A stretch of 8,232 bases of DNA from Pseudomonadota bacterium (GTDB lineage Bacteria > Pseudomonadota > Gammaproteobacteria > Steroidobacterales > Steroidobacteraceae): assembly GCA_023428645.1 (NCBI GenBank), contig JAEYXD010000130.1:1-8232 (forward strand), written 5' to 3'. Positions 1 through 7,160 of the stretch are shown piece by piece. Under the pieces are notes generated by a model. The model made no database searches. It was not told the DNA's origin and saw only the letters and a list, made by a program, of their open reading frames with translations. A program made the translations under genes and the position numbers. Positions within the stretch are counted from its first letter, which is position 1, and each line of letters begins with the position of its first letter.

Positions 1-1388
1 ACATACGCGATCGCTTGACGCAATCGCGCGAGCACAGCGTCTTTGCCGAGGATTTCCAGCGTCGCATCGATGGGCGGCGACACCGAGCCGCCGGACACCG
101 CCACTCGAATGGGTTGCGCAACTTTGCCGAGCCCGACGCCGAGGGTCGCCGCAACCTCGTTCACTGCGTCGTGAATTGCGCTCGCCTGCCATGCGCCCAA
201 GCTCGCGAGCTTGTCGTGCACCGCGCGCAACGCGCCCACGGCATCGGCAGTCAGGTTCTTCTTGGCGGCCTTCTCGTCGTATGCGCGCACGTCCTCGAAG
301 AAGAAGCGACTGTTCTCCGCCATCTCCTTCAGCGTCTTCGCTCGCTCCTGCTGCGCCTTGGCGACACGGGCGACTTTCGCATCGTCGCTCGTCTGGATGC
401 CGAGCGCCTCGAGTTGCGGCTTCAGATACGTCGCCAGGCGCTCTGGCGTGGCGCGCATGATGTGCTGCTGGTTCAGCCACAGCAGCTTGTCGGGATTGAA
501 GGCCGACGCGGACTTGTTCACGTCGCTGATATCGAACAGCTGCTGCATTTCTTCGATCGAGAACACTTCCTGATCGCCGTGCGACCAGCCGAGGCGCACC
601 AGATAGTTGAGCAGGGCTTCGGGAAGATAACCCTCCTCCCGATACTGCAAGACGCTGACCGCGCCATGCCGCTTCGAGAGCTTCGCGCCGTCCGCACCGA
701 GAATCATCGGCACGTGCGCATACACGGGCGTGGCGGCACCGAGCGCCCGCAGCATGTTGATCTGGCGCGGCGTGTTGTTGAGGTGATCGTCGCCGCGAAT
801 CACGTGCGTAACGTTCATGTCCATGTCGTCGACGACGACACAGAAGTTATACGTGGGGGAGCCGTCCGAGCGGGCGATGATGAGGTCGTCGAGCTCGAGG
901 TTGTCGAAGGCAACATTGCCGTGGATCACGTCTTCGACGACGACCGTGCCTTCGATGGGATTCTTGAATCGAATCACCGGGTCGACCCCGGGCCGCGGCT
1001 CGGTCCGAGCGCGGCACGTACCGTTGTAGCGCGGCTTCTGCTTCGCGGCGAGCTGCTGAGCGCGCATCGTCTCGAGCTCTTCCTTCGTGCAATAGCAGCG
1101 ATAGGCGTGGCCCGTCGCGAGGAATTGCGCGAGCACTTCGCGATACCGATCCATGCGCTTCGTCTGATAGAACGGCCCCTCGTCGGCCTCGAGGCCGAGC
1201 CATTGCATGCCATCGAGAATGACCTGGGTAGCCTCTTCCGTCGAGCGCTCGCGGTCGGTGTCCTCGATACGCAAGATGAAGGTGCCGGCGTGGCGCCGCG
1301 CATAGAGCCAGGAGAATAGCGCGGTGCGCACGCCGCCAATGTGCAGCATTCCCGTGGGACTGGGGGCGAATCGAGTTCGGATGGACAT
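1..1388 (-). CDS. gltX: Glutamyl-tRNA synthetase (GluRS), C-terminal end cut by window edge
   Basis: This class I aminoacyl-tRNA synthetase charges tRNA-Glu with glutamate in the cytoplasm. The ATG at 1388-1386 gives MSIRTRFAPSPTG, the standard GluRS N-terminus. The HIGH-type motif is H16-I-G-G19 and the KMSKS-type motif is K236-L-S-K-R240 in DGAKLSKRHG. IEDTDRER (41-48) and the VIRGDDHLNNTPRQ segment (196-209) are also family-typical. C98, C100 and C125 fall where the E. coli zinc-binding cysteines are, but the fourth ligand position (127) is Ala, so the zinc site may be incomplete. About 462 codons are visible and the last residues (LRQAIAY) resemble the usual C-terminus, so only a few residues and the stop should lie outside the window. 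No convincing Shine-Dalgarno precedes the ATG. The gene begins 75 nt after tRNA-Val with no terminator seen between them, so co-transcription is possible. Identity is very secure. Confidence 0.97.
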   Translation of the reverse strand, partial: MSIRTRFAPSPTGMLHIGGVRTALFSWLYARRHAGTFILRIEDTDRERSTEEATQVILDGMQWLGLEADEGPFYQTKRMDRYREVLAQFLATGHAYRCYCTKEELETMRAQQLAAKQKPRYNGTCRARTEPRPGVDPVIRFKNPIEGTVVVEDVIHGNVAFDNLELDDLIIARSDGSPTYNFCVVVDDMDMNVTHVIRGDDHLNNTPRQINMLRALGAATPVYAHVPMILGADGAKLSKRHGAVSVLQYREEGYLPEALLNYLVRLGWSHGDQEVFSIEEMQQLFDISDVNKSASAFNPDKLLWLNQQHIMRATPERLATYLKPQLEALGIQTSDDAKVARVAKAQQERAKTLKEMAENSRFFFEDVRAYDEKAAKKNLTADAVGALRAVHDKLASLGAWQASAIHDAVNEVAATLGVGLGKVAQPIRVAVSGGSVSPPIDATLEILGKDAVLARLRQAIAY

Positions 1389-1463
1389 AGCGTGATGCGG
1401 ACTACGGACGCGAACGGGCGATGAGGAAGCGCACCGTCGTCGCCGCTCACGATTCGAAGAAAT

Positions 1464-1538
1464 TGGTGGGCGGTACAGGGATTGAACCTGTGACCCCTGC
1501 CGTGTGAAAGCAGTGCTCTACCGCTGAGCTAACCGCCC
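1464..1538 (-). tRNA. tRNA-Val, anticodon CAC, CCA encoded
   Basis: A complete 75-nt cloverleaf folds on the minus strand. The acceptor arm GGGCGGT pairs with ACCGCCC. The D arm is GCTC/GAGC with loop AGCGGTA. The anticodon stem CTGCT/GGCAG encloses loop TTCACAC, giving anticodon CAC (positions 1506-1504), which reads the valine codon GUG. The T arm is ACAGG/CCTGT with loop TTCAATC. Discriminator A and the 3' CCA are encoded in the DNA (1467-1464). It lies 107 nt downstream of the response regulator gene and 75 nt upstream of gltX, and has its own promoter. Confidence 0.97.
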
Positions 1539-1579
1539 AATGTGCGAAATGCGCGCGTCGCGATTTCGACGGGACGCGT

Positions 1580-1608
1580 AGTGTAGGGAGCGAGCGCAGA
1601 CGGGTCAA
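1580..1608 (-). promoter_or_regulatory. Sigma70-type promoter for tRNA-Val (and possibly gltX)
   Basis: On the minus strand, TTGACC (1608-1603) and TACACT (1585-1580) are separated by exactly 17 nt. They match the -35 consensus at 5 of 6 positions and the -10 at 4 of 6. The expected start is near 1573, about 35 nt before the mature tRNA 5' end. The bases just after the -10 (ACGCGTCCCG) are GC-rich, a discriminator type common at stringently controlled stable-RNA promoters; that regulatory reading is inference. Confidence 0.72.
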
Positions 1609-1645
1609 ACTAAAGAACGCGTCGACGTCATCGTAGGCGCCGAAG

Positions 1646-2095
1646 TCAGGACATCGCGTGCAAGGGCGGCGGCCGATTCAGCACCACCCAGTACAGTCCG
1701 AGACTGCTGACAGCCTCGACGAACGCGCCAAACTCCACGGGCTTCCGCACATAGCTGTTCGCGCCGAGGTTGTAGCTGGCGATGACATCCGCATCCTGGC
1801 TGGACGACGTGAGCACGACGACGGGCAGCATACGGGTGCGCTCGTCCGCGCGCAGGCGCTTCAATACGCCGAGTCCGTCGAGCTTCGGCAATTTGAGATC
1901 GAGCAGGATGACCGTCGGGGTTCGCGATAGATCGCGGCCGGCATATTGGCCATTGCCGAACAAGAATTCGATGGCTTCTACGCCATCGCGCACGACGACG
2001 ATTTCGTGCGCAAGATTGTTCTTCCTGAGGCTGAGCAGCGTCAGCTCTTCATCATCCGGATTGTCCTCGACCAACAAGATATAGCGTTCGGTCAT
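1646..2095 (-). CDS. Single-domain (CheY-like) response regulator
   Basis: This 149-residue protein is one receiver domain with no output domain, the Rcp1/CheY-like type that signals by protein-protein contact after phosphorylation by a histidine kinase. The acidic pair is E10-D11 in LLVEDNPDDEE, the phosphoacceptor is D66 in VILLDLKLP, the switch Thr is T96 in VVVLTSSS, and the conserved Lys is K118 in YVRKP with aromatic Y115 just before it. LFGNGQYAGRDL (45-56) is the loop insertion common in the Rcp1-like subgroup. The ATG at 2095 is preceded by AAGGGG with a 5-nt spacer. No kinase is in the window, so the partner is unknown. It lies 294 nt after manB and 107 nt before tRNA-Val and may be its own unit. 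The receiver identity is secure; the process it controls is not shown. Confidence 0.94.
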   Translation of the reverse strand: MTERYILLVEDNPDDEELTLLSLRKNNLAHEIVVVRDGVEAIEFLFGNGQYAGRDLSRTPTVILLDLKLPKLDGLGVLKRLRADERTRMLPVVVLTSSSQDADVIASYNLGANSYVRKPVEFGAFVEAVSSLGLYWVVLNRPPPLHAMS

Positions 2096-2100
2096 TGCTA

Positions 2101-2106
2101 CCCCTT
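2101..2106 (-). promoter_or_regulatory. Ribosome binding site of the response regulator gene
   Basis: AAGGGG on the minus strand lies 5 nt before the ATG at 2095. It supports this start for the receiver protein. Confidence 0.6.
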
Positions 2107-2389
2107 AGCAATCACTCAATTCGCGCTGCAGGCTCGGCGGAGTTTGCGGTCACCCGGGGCTTTTCAGTATCGGCCCTTATCCGTATGAAGTCGCGATGAA
2201 TCCTACGACATTCCGGGGACGCCGCAATGCTGAATTTGCCGGATGAAAGCGAGCTACGGGAAAGGATGAATGCCGATCGAGCTATGGCAAATACCCGCGT
2301 GCCGCGCTCACGAGGGACGCACGCCGAGCGCCCTCGATTCCGTATGACCCGCCGCGCGAGCTGTATCTGTCGCGAAGCCGACGGCTCTC

Positions 2390-3760
2390 TCAGTGGGCGA
2401 CGTCGCCGCCGATGAGCTCGAGCAATTCTGCCGTTTTGACCTGCATCAAACGAGCATCGCCGCGACTCTCGACGTTCAATCGAATCAGCGGCTCCGTGTT
2501 CGACGCGCGCAAATTGAAGCGCCAATCGTCGAATTCGATCGACAGGCCATCGGTAAAATCGATCGAGCGCGCACCCTTCTCGTAGCGCACTTGCGCTTCC
2601 CTGATCGTTGCCTTCGCATCGGCGACCTTGCGGTTGATTTCGCCGCTCGCGGGAAATGCAGCGATACGCTCACCGACGAGCGCTGAGAGCGGCTTGCCCG
2701 ATTCACACAACAACTGCGTCACGAGCAGCCATGGAATCTGGCCGCTGTCGCAATAGCCGAACGCGCGAAAGTAGTGATGCGCGCTCATCTCGCCGCCGTA
2801 CGCGGCATCCGACTCCCGCATCACATCCTTCATGAACGCGTGGCCGGACTTCGACATGACCGTCTTGCCGCCGAGCGCGCTCACGATGTCGACCGTCGCC
2901 CACGTCAGGCGCGGGTCGTGAACGATGCGAGCGCCAGGCTCCCGCTTGAGGAACGCGGATGCCAGCAGCCCGACGATGTAGTAGCCCTCGATGAACTCGC
3001 CGCGCTCGTCGAACAGAAAGCAGCGATCGAAGTCGCCGTCCCACGCAATCCCGAGGTCGGCGCCATGCTCGCGCACCGCGGCGGTCGTCGCCGCGCGATT
3101 CTCTTCGAGCATTGGATTCGGAACACCGTTCGGGAACGTCCCATCGGGCTCGTGATGGAGCTTGATGAACTCGAACGGCAGATGCGGCTCGAGCTTGTCG
3201 ACGATCATCCCTGCCCCGCCGTTGCCGGCGTTCACGACGACCTTGAGTTTCTTGAGCTTCGCCCGATCCAGATACGACAACAGGTGGTCGATGTATTTCG
3301 CGCTGATGTCGAGATCGAACCGCTTGCCCGGTGCCGCGGGCGCCGAATAGCGATTCGCCTCCGCAATCGCCTGAATGTCCTTGAGGCCCGTGTCGCCGCT
3401 GATCGGCCGCGACTGCGCTCGCACGAACTTCATGCCGTTGTAGTCGGGCGGATTGTGGCTCGCCGTGACCATGATGCCGCCGTCCATACCTTCCGCGAAC
3501 GTCGCGAAATAGACACCTTCAGTACCGCACAAGCCGATGTCGTAGACATCGACGCCCGAGTCGATCAGGCCCTGGGTCAGCGCCTGACACAGCTCCGCGC
3601 TCGACAGGCGGATGTCGCGCCCCACGATCACCCGCTTCGGCTTCAAGAACTCCGCATAGGCGCGCCCGATGCGGTACGCGACGTCCGGGTTGAGCTCGTT
3701 GGGAATGCGCCCGCGGTAGTCGTATGCCTTGAAGCCGATGATCGGAGCTGACTGGGTCAT
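2390..3760 (-). CDS. manB: Phosphomannomutase (CpsG/ManB type)
   Basis: It interconverts mannose-6-phosphate and mannose-1-phosphate, the step before GDP-mannose synthesis; relatives in this alpha-D-phosphohexomutase family may also act on glucose phosphates. At 456 residues it equals E. coli CpsG in length. Four signature elements appear in order. The catalytic phosphoserine is S101 in TASHNP. The metal-binding loop is D241-G-D-F-D245-R. The sugar-specificity loop is GEMSAHHYF (323-331). The phosphate-binding loop is RASNTEP (418-424). FKAYDYRG at the N-terminus is also typical. The ATG is 36 nt after the manC stop, so the two genes are almost certainly co-transcribed. No strong Shine-Dalgarno is visible before this start. 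The CpsG-like GEMSAHHYF loop favours phosphomannomutase over a dual AlgC-type enzyme, but bifunctionality cannot be excluded. Confidence 0.95.
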   Translation of the reverse strand: MTQSAPIIGFKAYDYRGRIPNELNPDVAYRIGRAYAEFLKPKRVIVGRDIRLSSAELCQALTQGLIDSGVDVYDIGLCGTEGVYFATFAEGMDGGIMVTASHNPPDYNGMKFVRAQSRPISGDTGLKDIQAIAEANRYSAPAAPGKRFDLDISAKYIDHLLSYLDRAKLKKLKVVVNAGNGGAGMIVDKLEPHLPFEFIKLHHEPDGTFPNGVPNPMLEENRAATTAAVREHGADLGIAWDGDFDRCFLFDERGEFIEGYYIVGLLASAFLKREPGARIVHDPRLTWATVDIVSALGGKTVMSKSGHAFMKDVMRESDAAYGGEMSAHHYFRAFGYCDSGQIPWLLVTQLLCESGKPLSALVGERIAAFPASGEINRKVADAKATIREAQVRYEKGARSIDFTDGLSIEFDDWRFNLRASNTEPLIRLNVESRGDARLMQVKTAELLELIGGDVAH

Positions 3761-3796
3761 GTTTGATCGTTGTGCTCTGCGTTGAAAGTGCGTAAC

Positions 3797-5233
3797 TCAG
3801 CTCGACTGGCCTTCGCGGCCGTACCGATCCTCGAAGCGGACGATGTCGTCTTCGCCCAAGTAGCCGCCGGACTGCACTTCGATGATGTGCAGCGGAATCT
3901 TCCCGGGATTCTCGATGCGGTGCCGAGTGCCGAGCGGAATGTACGTCGACTGATTTTCCTCGAGCAGGAATGTCTCTTCGCCGCGCGTGATGCGCGCGGT
4001 CCCGGATACGACGATCCAATGTTCGGCGCGATGATGATGCAGCTGCAGCGACATGCACGCGCCCGGCTTCACCATCAGGCGCTTCACCTGGAAACGATCG
4101 CCGGCGTCGATGCTGTCGTAGCTGCCCCACGGGCGAAACACTTCGCGGTGCAGCGAGGTCTCGTAGCGGCCCTGCTTCTTCAATTGCGCGACCAATTGCT
4201 TGACGTCCTGCACGCGATCTTTCGGCGCGACGAGCACCGCGTCCTTCGTTTCGACGACGACATGATCCGTCAGGCCGACCGCGGCCACGAGCCGGCTCGT
4301 CGACTGCAGATAGCTGCCGCGCGTGTCCTCCGTGAGGACGTCACCGAGACACACATTGCCTTGTGCATCGCCCGGGATCGCCTCGTGCAGCGCCGACCAT
4401 GAGCCGACATCGCTCCATCCGGCATCGAGCGGCACGACGACGCCATGACGCGTCTTCTCCATGACGGCGTAGTCGAACGAGTCGCTCGGGCATGCACCGA
4501 ACTCTTTCGCCGGCAGGCGGGTGAAATCGAGATCGCGCTTCGCCGCGGTGAAGGCCTGCGCACAGGCGTCGTAGATGGCGGGCGCGAGCGCGCGCAGCTC
4601 GTCGAGTACCTGCGCCGCCTTGAACATGAACATGCCGCTGTTCCAAAAGTATTCCTTCGACTCGACGTAGCGCGTCGCGGTCGCGAGGTCCGGCTTCTCC
4701 ACGAACTGCTGAATGCCGAACGCCGGCCCGCTGCCCGCTTGCCGACGGATATAGCCATAGCCCGTTTCGGGCTTGTTCGGGACGACACCGAAGGTCACGA
4801 GCTTGCCCTCGAGCGCTGCCTTGCGACCGACATCGACGGCGGCCTGGAACGCGTGCACGTCCTGGATCACGTGATCCGCAGGCAGCACGAGCAGCACGTG
4901 GTCTTCCTTCTGCTGCGAAGCACTGTCCCCCGTGACCGCCGCCATCGCGGCAATCGCAATCGCGGGTGCCGTGTTGCGGCCCACGGGTTCGAGCACGATG
5001 GAGGTCGACTCGATCCCGGCCTCGCGCAGCTGTTCTGCGACCAGGAAACGATGCTGCTCGTTGCACACGACGATCGGTGCGCCCACGTCGCCGACACCCG
5101 TCAGGCGCGCCAGCGTTTCCTGGAGCATCGTGCCCTTCCCCACCAGAGGAAGGAGCTGCTTCGGGTACAGCTCTCGCGAAAGCGGCCACAGGCGCGTGCC
5201 CGAGCCACCGGAAAGGATCACTGGAATCAACAT
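3797..5233 (-). CDS. manC: Bifunctional mannose-1-phosphate guanylyltransferase / mannose-6-phosphate isomerase
   Basis: This cytoplasmic two-domain enzyme makes GDP-mannose from mannose-1-phosphate and GTP; the C-terminal type II isomerase converts fructose-6-phosphate to mannose-6-phosphate. The 478-residue length is typical of AlgA/ManC/XanB. The nucleotidyltransferase signature GGSGTRLWPLSR-ELYPKQ spans 9-26, followed by LPADH (117-121), FVEKP (177-181), WNSGMF (197-202) and DAGWSDVGSW (270-279). The C-terminal cupin has FRPWGSY (366-372), the metal-site region QLHHHRAEHW (397-406) and YIPLGTRHRIENPG (431-444). The ATG at 5233 has GGAG 8 nt upstream. manB follows 36 nt later, giving an ordered GDP-mannose module. 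A 264-nt gap separates it from ugd, so it could have its own promoter. The regional name could equally be xanB, algA or cpsB. Confidence 0.96.
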   Translation of the reverse strand: MLIPVILSGGSGTRLWPLSRELYPKQLLPLVGKGTMLQETLARLTGVGDVGAPIVVCNEQHRFLVAEQLREAGIESTSIVLEPVGRNTAPAIAIAAMAAVTGDSASQQKEDHVLLVLPADHVIQDVHAFQAAVDVGRKAALEGKLVTFGVVPNKPETGYGYIRRQAGSGPAFGIQQFVEKPDLATATRYVESKEYFWNSGMFMFKAAQVLDELRALAPAIYDACAQAFTAAKRDLDFTRLPAKEFGACPSDSFDYAVMEKTRHGVVVPLDAGWSDVGSWSALHEAIPGDAQGNVCLGDVLTEDTRGSYLQSTSRLVAAVGLTDHVVVETKDAVLVAPKDRVQDVKQLVAQLKKQGRYETSLHREVFRPWGSYDSIDAGDRFQVKRLMVKPGACMSLQLHHHRAEHWIVVSGTARITRGEETFLLEENQSTYIPLGTRHRIENPGKIPLHIIEVQSGGYLGEDDIVRFEDRYGREGQSS

Positions 5234-5241
5234 GAGGACAA

Positions 5242-5245
5242 CTCC
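5242..5245 (-). promoter_or_regulatory. Ribosome binding site of manC
   Basis: GGAG on the minus strand lies 8 nt before the ATG at 5233. It supports the start that gives MLIPVILSGGSGTRLWP. Confidence 0.7.
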
Positions 5246-5306
5246 GATGAGGGTCGAGGCTCACGCCAGGCGGCCCGCGATGTCTCGAACAACCTCGCTG
5301 CAGCGC

Positions 5307-5329
5307 GAACATGTGTTGGCTGCATGTTC
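5307..5329. repeat. Perfect inverted repeat GAACATG-N9-CATGTTC in the manC leader
   Basis: Two perfect 7-bp arms (5307-5313 and 5323-5329) flank a 9-nt spacer, with an A5 run next to the right arm on the plus strand. No T-run follows on either strand, so it does not look like a terminator. It lies 74-96 bp before manC and could be an operator or an RNA hairpin in the leader; no known operator was matched. Confidence 0.55.
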
Positions 5330-5347
5330 AAAAACCTTTCGCTCGAC

Positions 5348-5391
5348 GCCGGGCGACCCGGCACCGCGTGCACCAGCCGCTCGACGAGCGG
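5348..5391. repeat. Two adjacent GC-rich hairpins in the ugd-manC gap
   Basis: GCCGGG-CGA-CCCGGC (5348-5362) and CCGCTC-GAC-GAGCGG (5377-5391) are perfect 6-bp inverted repeats with 3-nt loops, 14 nt apart. On the minus strand they follow ugd, and a T5 run (5334-5330) comes 13 nt after the second one. That distance is too long for a standard intrinsic terminator. They may be a weak terminator for ugd or leader structure for manC. Confidence 0.4.
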
Positions 5392-5497
5392 ATGAGTTAC
5401 GCCGACGTCGCCGCAGTGTACAAGACGAGATCCGTCACCCCCACACCGAAAGTGTCGGCAGCTGGGAACGGATTCGGCTCGACCGCGAGTCTTCGTT

Positions 5498-6838
5498 TCA
5501 GTTGGCGGCCACGCTGTCGCCACGGCCCATCGCGTAGTACGTCAGACCAAAGCGTTTGACGAATGTAGGGTCGTAGAGATTGCGGCCATCGAAGATGACC
5601 GGGTGTTTGAGCTCGCTCTTGATCCCTTCGAAGTCCGGGCTCCGAAACTCCTGCCACTCGGTGACGATCGCGAGAGCATCGGCGCCCTTCAGCGCATCCG
5701 TCGAGCTCGCGACGAGCGCGAGGTCGGGCCTGTGACCATAGATGCGCTCGGCCTCCTCATGCGCGACGGGATCATAGGCACGCACCTTCGCGCCCGCGCT
5801 CCACAATGCCTCCATCAACGCACGGCTCGGCGCCTCACGCATATCGTCGGTGTTGGGCTTGAACGAGAGCCCCCACAGCGCGATGGTCTTGCCGGCCAGG
5901 TCGTTCTTGAAATAACGCTTCAGGCGCTCGAATACGACGTTCTTCTGCCGCTTGTTCACCGCCTCGACTGCACTCAGCAGCTCGGCATTGAACGAGTGAT
6001 CGCGCGCGCTGCGCTCGAGGGCTTGCACGTCCTTCGGGAAGCACGAGCCGCCGTAGCCGCAGCCCGGGTAGATGAAGTGATAGCCGATGCGCGGATCGGA
6101 GCCGATGCCCAAGCGCACCTTCTCGATGTCGGCGCCCATGCGCTCGGCGAGATTCGCGAGCTCGTTCATGAAGCTGATCTTCGTCGCGAGCATCGCGTTC
6201 GCCGCGTACTTCGTCAGCTCTGACGAGCGCACGTCCATGACGATCATGCGCTCGCGGTTGCGCGTGAACGGATCGTAGAGCGCTTTCAGCAATTCGGCCG
6301 TTCGCGGATTGTCGGTGCCGACCACGATGCGATCGGGCTTCATGAAATCGCTGATCGCCGCGCCTTCCTTCAAGAACTCAGGGTTGGACACGACGTCGAA
6401 TTCGGCCGTCGCACCGCGCGCCTGCAACGTGGCATCGATCTTCGCCTTCACCTTATCCGCGGTGCCGACCGGGACGGTCGATTTCGTCACGACGACACGG
6501 TATTCGGAGATGTTGCGCCCGATCGTCTCCGCGACTGCCAGCACGTACTTGAGATCGGCCGAGCCGTCCTCGTCGGGCGGCGTGCCCACGGCGATGAACT
6601 GGAACAGGCCGTGCTTCACGCCTTCGGCGGCATCAGTCGTGAAGCTGATGCGGCCGGCGGCGATGTTCTTTTTCAAGAGCTCCTCGAGGCCCGGCTCGAA
6701 GATCGGCGATTCGCCGCGGCGCAGCTTCTCGACTTTGCGCTCATCCACGTCGACGCAGAGCACGTTGTTGCCGGCCTCTGCGAAACATGCCCCTGTGACG
6801 AGGCCCACATAACCCGAACCGAAGATAGTAAGGCGCAC
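5498..6838 (-). CDS. ugd: UDP-glucose 6-dehydrogenase
   Basis: It oxidises UDP-glucose to UDP-glucuronate with two NAD+ in the cytoplasm, supplying acidic sugar for capsule or exopolysaccharide or for further UDP-sugars. The chosen GTG start (6838-6836) gives 446 residues beginning MRLTIFGSGYVGLVTG, with the Rossmann GSGYVG at 7-12. Further markers are TKSTVPVGT (118-126), NPEFLKEG (152-159), SELTKYAANA (206-215) and the catalytic cysteine C266 in GCGYGGSCFPKD (259-270). LSFKPNTDDMREAPS (324-338) marks the UDP-binding domain. An ATG 57 nt upstream (6895) would add 19 residues before the Rossmann strand, unlike the family. GTG is preferred because it has AAAGG 6 nt upstream and restores the usual N-terminus. 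The gene follows a gap of about 1 kb and precedes manC by 264 nt. Confidence 0.97.
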   Translation of the reverse strand: MRLTIFGSGYVGLVTGACFAEAGNNVLCVDVDERKVEKLRRGESPIFEPGLEELLKKNIAAGRISFTTDAAEGVKHGLFQFIAVGTPPDEDGSADLKYVLAVAETIGRNISEYRVVVTKSTVPVGTADKVKAKIDATLQARGATAEFDVVSNPEFLKEGAAISDFMKPDRIVVGTDNPRTAELLKALYDPFTRNRERMIVMDVRSSELTKYAANAMLATKISFMNELANLAERMGADIEKVRLGIGSDPRIGYHFIYPGCGYGGSCFPKDVQALERSARDHSFNAELLSAVEAVNKRQKNVVFERLKRYFKNDLAGKTIALWGLSFKPNTDDMREAPSRALMEALWSAGAKVRAYDPVAHEEAERIYGHRPDLALVASSTDALKGADALAIVTEWQEFRSPDFEGIKSELKHPVIFDGRNLYDPTFVKRFGLTYYAMGRGDSVAAN

Positions 6839-7160
6839 CTGTAACCTTTGAAGAAAGAACAAGAAAATCGCTCGGAGCTTACCGATCGACTCCAAACCGG
6901 TAAAGGAACCGAAGGGCCAATGAAGGGCTGCCAGTATTTCTGGTCGATGCGGCGCCCATGTTTCCGCCTCGCCAAATCCATTGCGGCGCGTGGGAGTTCC
7001 CTGCGTCGACGCGACCTTGGGGCACCGCTTCGGCGAATGGGTTGACTTGCGTCATCGACCACCTACAGCGAGGGCGCCGATCCTTTTTCCATAACGTGGA
7101 TTTTTTGCAAATTGGTTCACATCTTACGAGGGAATTTCCCAGCGAATGTCGCTTTACTTT
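6839..7160. other. Divergent intergenic region upstream of ugd and of the candidate sRNA
   Basis: No credible protein gene was found here. The stretch 7081-7125 is AT-rich against a GC-rich background (T5 at 7083-7087, T6 at 7101-7106) and is a reasonable place for promoters in both directions. I could not find a convincing -35/-10 pair for ugd or for the plus-strand RNA. Short palindromes sit at 7130-7152 and are described in the findings. Confidence 0.5.
6845..6849 (-). promoter_or_regulatory. Ribosome binding site deciding the GTG start of ugd
   Basis: AAAGG on the minus strand is spaced 6 nt from the GTG at 6838. It favours that codon over the in-frame ATG at 6895. Confidence 0.65.

Noticed and set aside
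15..1319. Long plus-strand reading frame opposite gltX
   Set aside because: It is the antisense shadow of a clear GluRS gene. The minus frame carries HIGH and KMSKS-type motifs, while the plus frame has no recognisable domain.
2227..2415. Plus-strand 62-codon frame between the response regulator gene and manB
   Set aside because: It runs into the 3' end of manB, has an Arg-rich tail and no clear ribosome binding site. The 2096-2389 gap otherwise shows nothing I can call beyond a few GGA triplets without hairpins.
2774..3751. Plus-strand frame of 325 codons opposite manB
   Set aside because: Antisense shadow in GC-rich DNA. The minus strand encodes a full CpsG-type protein with all four active-site loops.
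4445..5395. Plus-strand frame of 316 codons opposite manC
   Set aside because: Shadow of manC with no domain recognisable, and it runs out into the leader without a supporting ribosome binding site.
5415..5420. Minus-strand TACACT as a manC promoter -10
   Set aside because: No acceptable -35 lies 15-19 nt upstream, so it is not called as a promoter.
6839..6895. ATG start of ugd at 6895 adding 19 residues
   Set aside because: The extension lies before the Rossmann strand, which normally starts at the N-terminus. The GTG at 6838 has a well-spaced AAAGG.
7079..7106. Intrinsic terminator before the sRNA (short stem plus T6)
   Set aside because: The stem is only about 4 bp (TCCA/TGGA) and no plus-strand gene ends there. 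The T-run is more likely promoter-region AT richness.
7106..7128. GacA-type upstream site (TGTAAG-N-CTTACA) before the candidate sRNA
   Set aside because: Only the right half (CTTACG, 7123-7128) matches well. The best left half (TGCAAA) is weak and at the wrong spacing.
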